NCBI GenBank assembly: GCA_964646625.1
Contig: CAZYHC010000017.1
Location: 1-64,000, forward strand
Reading direction: 5' to 3'
Origin: DAOULT01 sp964646625
GTDB taxonomy: Bacteria; Chloroflexota; Anaerolineae; CAZYHC01
DNA length: 64,000 nucleotides
Within the stretch, counting starts at the first letter, position 1. Each line of letters starts with the position of its first letter. Below are positions 63,712-64,000 of this stretch, in pieces. The notes beneath the pieces are model-generated. The model worked only from the letters and a program-made list of their open reading frames with translations. It was not told the DNA's origin and ran no database searches. Position numbers and translations under genes: made by a program.

Positions 63712-64000
63712 TAGTACTCTATCTCCGTTTGAAGCATACGCCACAGGTAGATGCCGATAAAGGAGATGCTGATGAGGAACAGCATCACGGCGATGGTGGC
63801 CCCATAACCCATTTTATAGTTGTTAAAGGCTTCGATGTACATGTAGTTGGCCAGCACACTGGAGGAGTTGTACGGCCCACCGCGAGTCATGACGAAGACC
63901 AGGTCGAAAGCGCGCAGAGAATCTATGACGCTGATCACCACCACGATCACGGTGACCGGGGTCAGGAGGGGCAAGATGATGCGCCAAAAAGATTGCCAGC
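63711..64000 (-). CDS. Carbohydrate ABC transporter permease (MalF-like), 5' part outside window
   Basis: Only the last 96 codons are present; the frame stays open to the window edge. The sequence includes FWRIILPLLTP from the EAA loop, then MTRGGPYNSSS and a final membrane helix, all typical of CUT1 permeases. It is upstream of the MalG-like gene in the same operon. A binding-protein gene is expected beyond 64000. Confidence 0.88.
   Translation of the reverse strand, partial: WQSFWRIILPLLTPVTVIVVVISVIDSLRAFDLVFVMTRGGPYNSSSVLANYMYIEAFNNYKMGYGATIAVMLFLISISFIGIYLWRMLQTEIEY

Overview
The window looks like chromosomal DNA of a GC-rich bacterium, most likely an uncultured member of the Chloroflexota (Anaerolineae-like). 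This is inference. It rests on several secreted or membrane proteins with long Pro/Thr linkers, a ClpB plus ClpC pair, a Nif3 plus zinc-ribbon operon, rich glycosyltransferase content and the absence of visible LPS or outer-membrane genes. No rRNA, tRNA, CRISPR array, transposase or phage gene was recognised. Fifty-eight protein genes are called; both end genes are cut by the window edges.

Layout. 1-4239 holds the C-terminal part of a membrane-anchored beta-propeller protein, a TPR protein and a minus-strand Nif3-like / zinc-ribbon operon. 4684-19969 is a plus-strand catabolic island: a GntR/FCD regulator with its own promoter and repeated operator, an amidohydrolase, a ribose-type ABC importer, an M55 D-aminopeptidase, a corrinoid protein and a UROD-type methyltransferase. 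It continues with a second amidohydrolase, an SDR, a sugar-phosphate epimerase-like TIM barrel, a beta-keto acid cleavage enzyme (BKACE), a RuBisCO-like protein, a DUF1537 acid-sugar kinase and a lyxose-isomerase-type cupin. A terminator follows. Three intercistronic RNA structures and a terminator / ribosome-site-masking switch are visible in this operon.

20184-29297 is mostly housekeeping: apt, tsaD, clpC, clpB and a prepilin peptidase. A HEPN ribonuclease-type pair sits between clpB and clpC, and a VapBC-type pair lies nearby. 29344-46480 is a long, tightly overlapping minus-strand cell-surface glycan cluster: two GT39 membrane transferases, a polyprenol-phosphate GT2, six glycosyltransferases mostly of GT4 type, four SAM methyltransferases, a flippase and signal peptidase I. 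46525-53501 contains a patatin, a metallo-beta-lactamase-fold protein with a degenerate metal motif, an MFS transporter, an AlaX-type tRNA editing protein, a two-thioredoxin/CcdA fusion and a CBS-ACT protein. 53581-64000 contains a secreted clan GH-A glycosidase, a DapA-Fae fusion enzyme, a GT2, a lipoprotein, a large secreted repeat protein, a GH42 beta-galactosidase and two sugar ABC permeases.

The most interesting parts are three. The first is the catabolic island, which combines cobalamin methyl transfer with beta-keto-acid chemistry by BKACE and RuBisCO-like enzymes. The second is the DapA-Fae fusion, which joins a Schiff-base aldolase fold to a formaldehyde-activating-enzyme domain lacking the usual catalytic histidine. 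The third is the HEPN pair between the two Clp unfoldase genes, whose partner is a minimal, apparently inactive nucleotidyltransferase-like protein.
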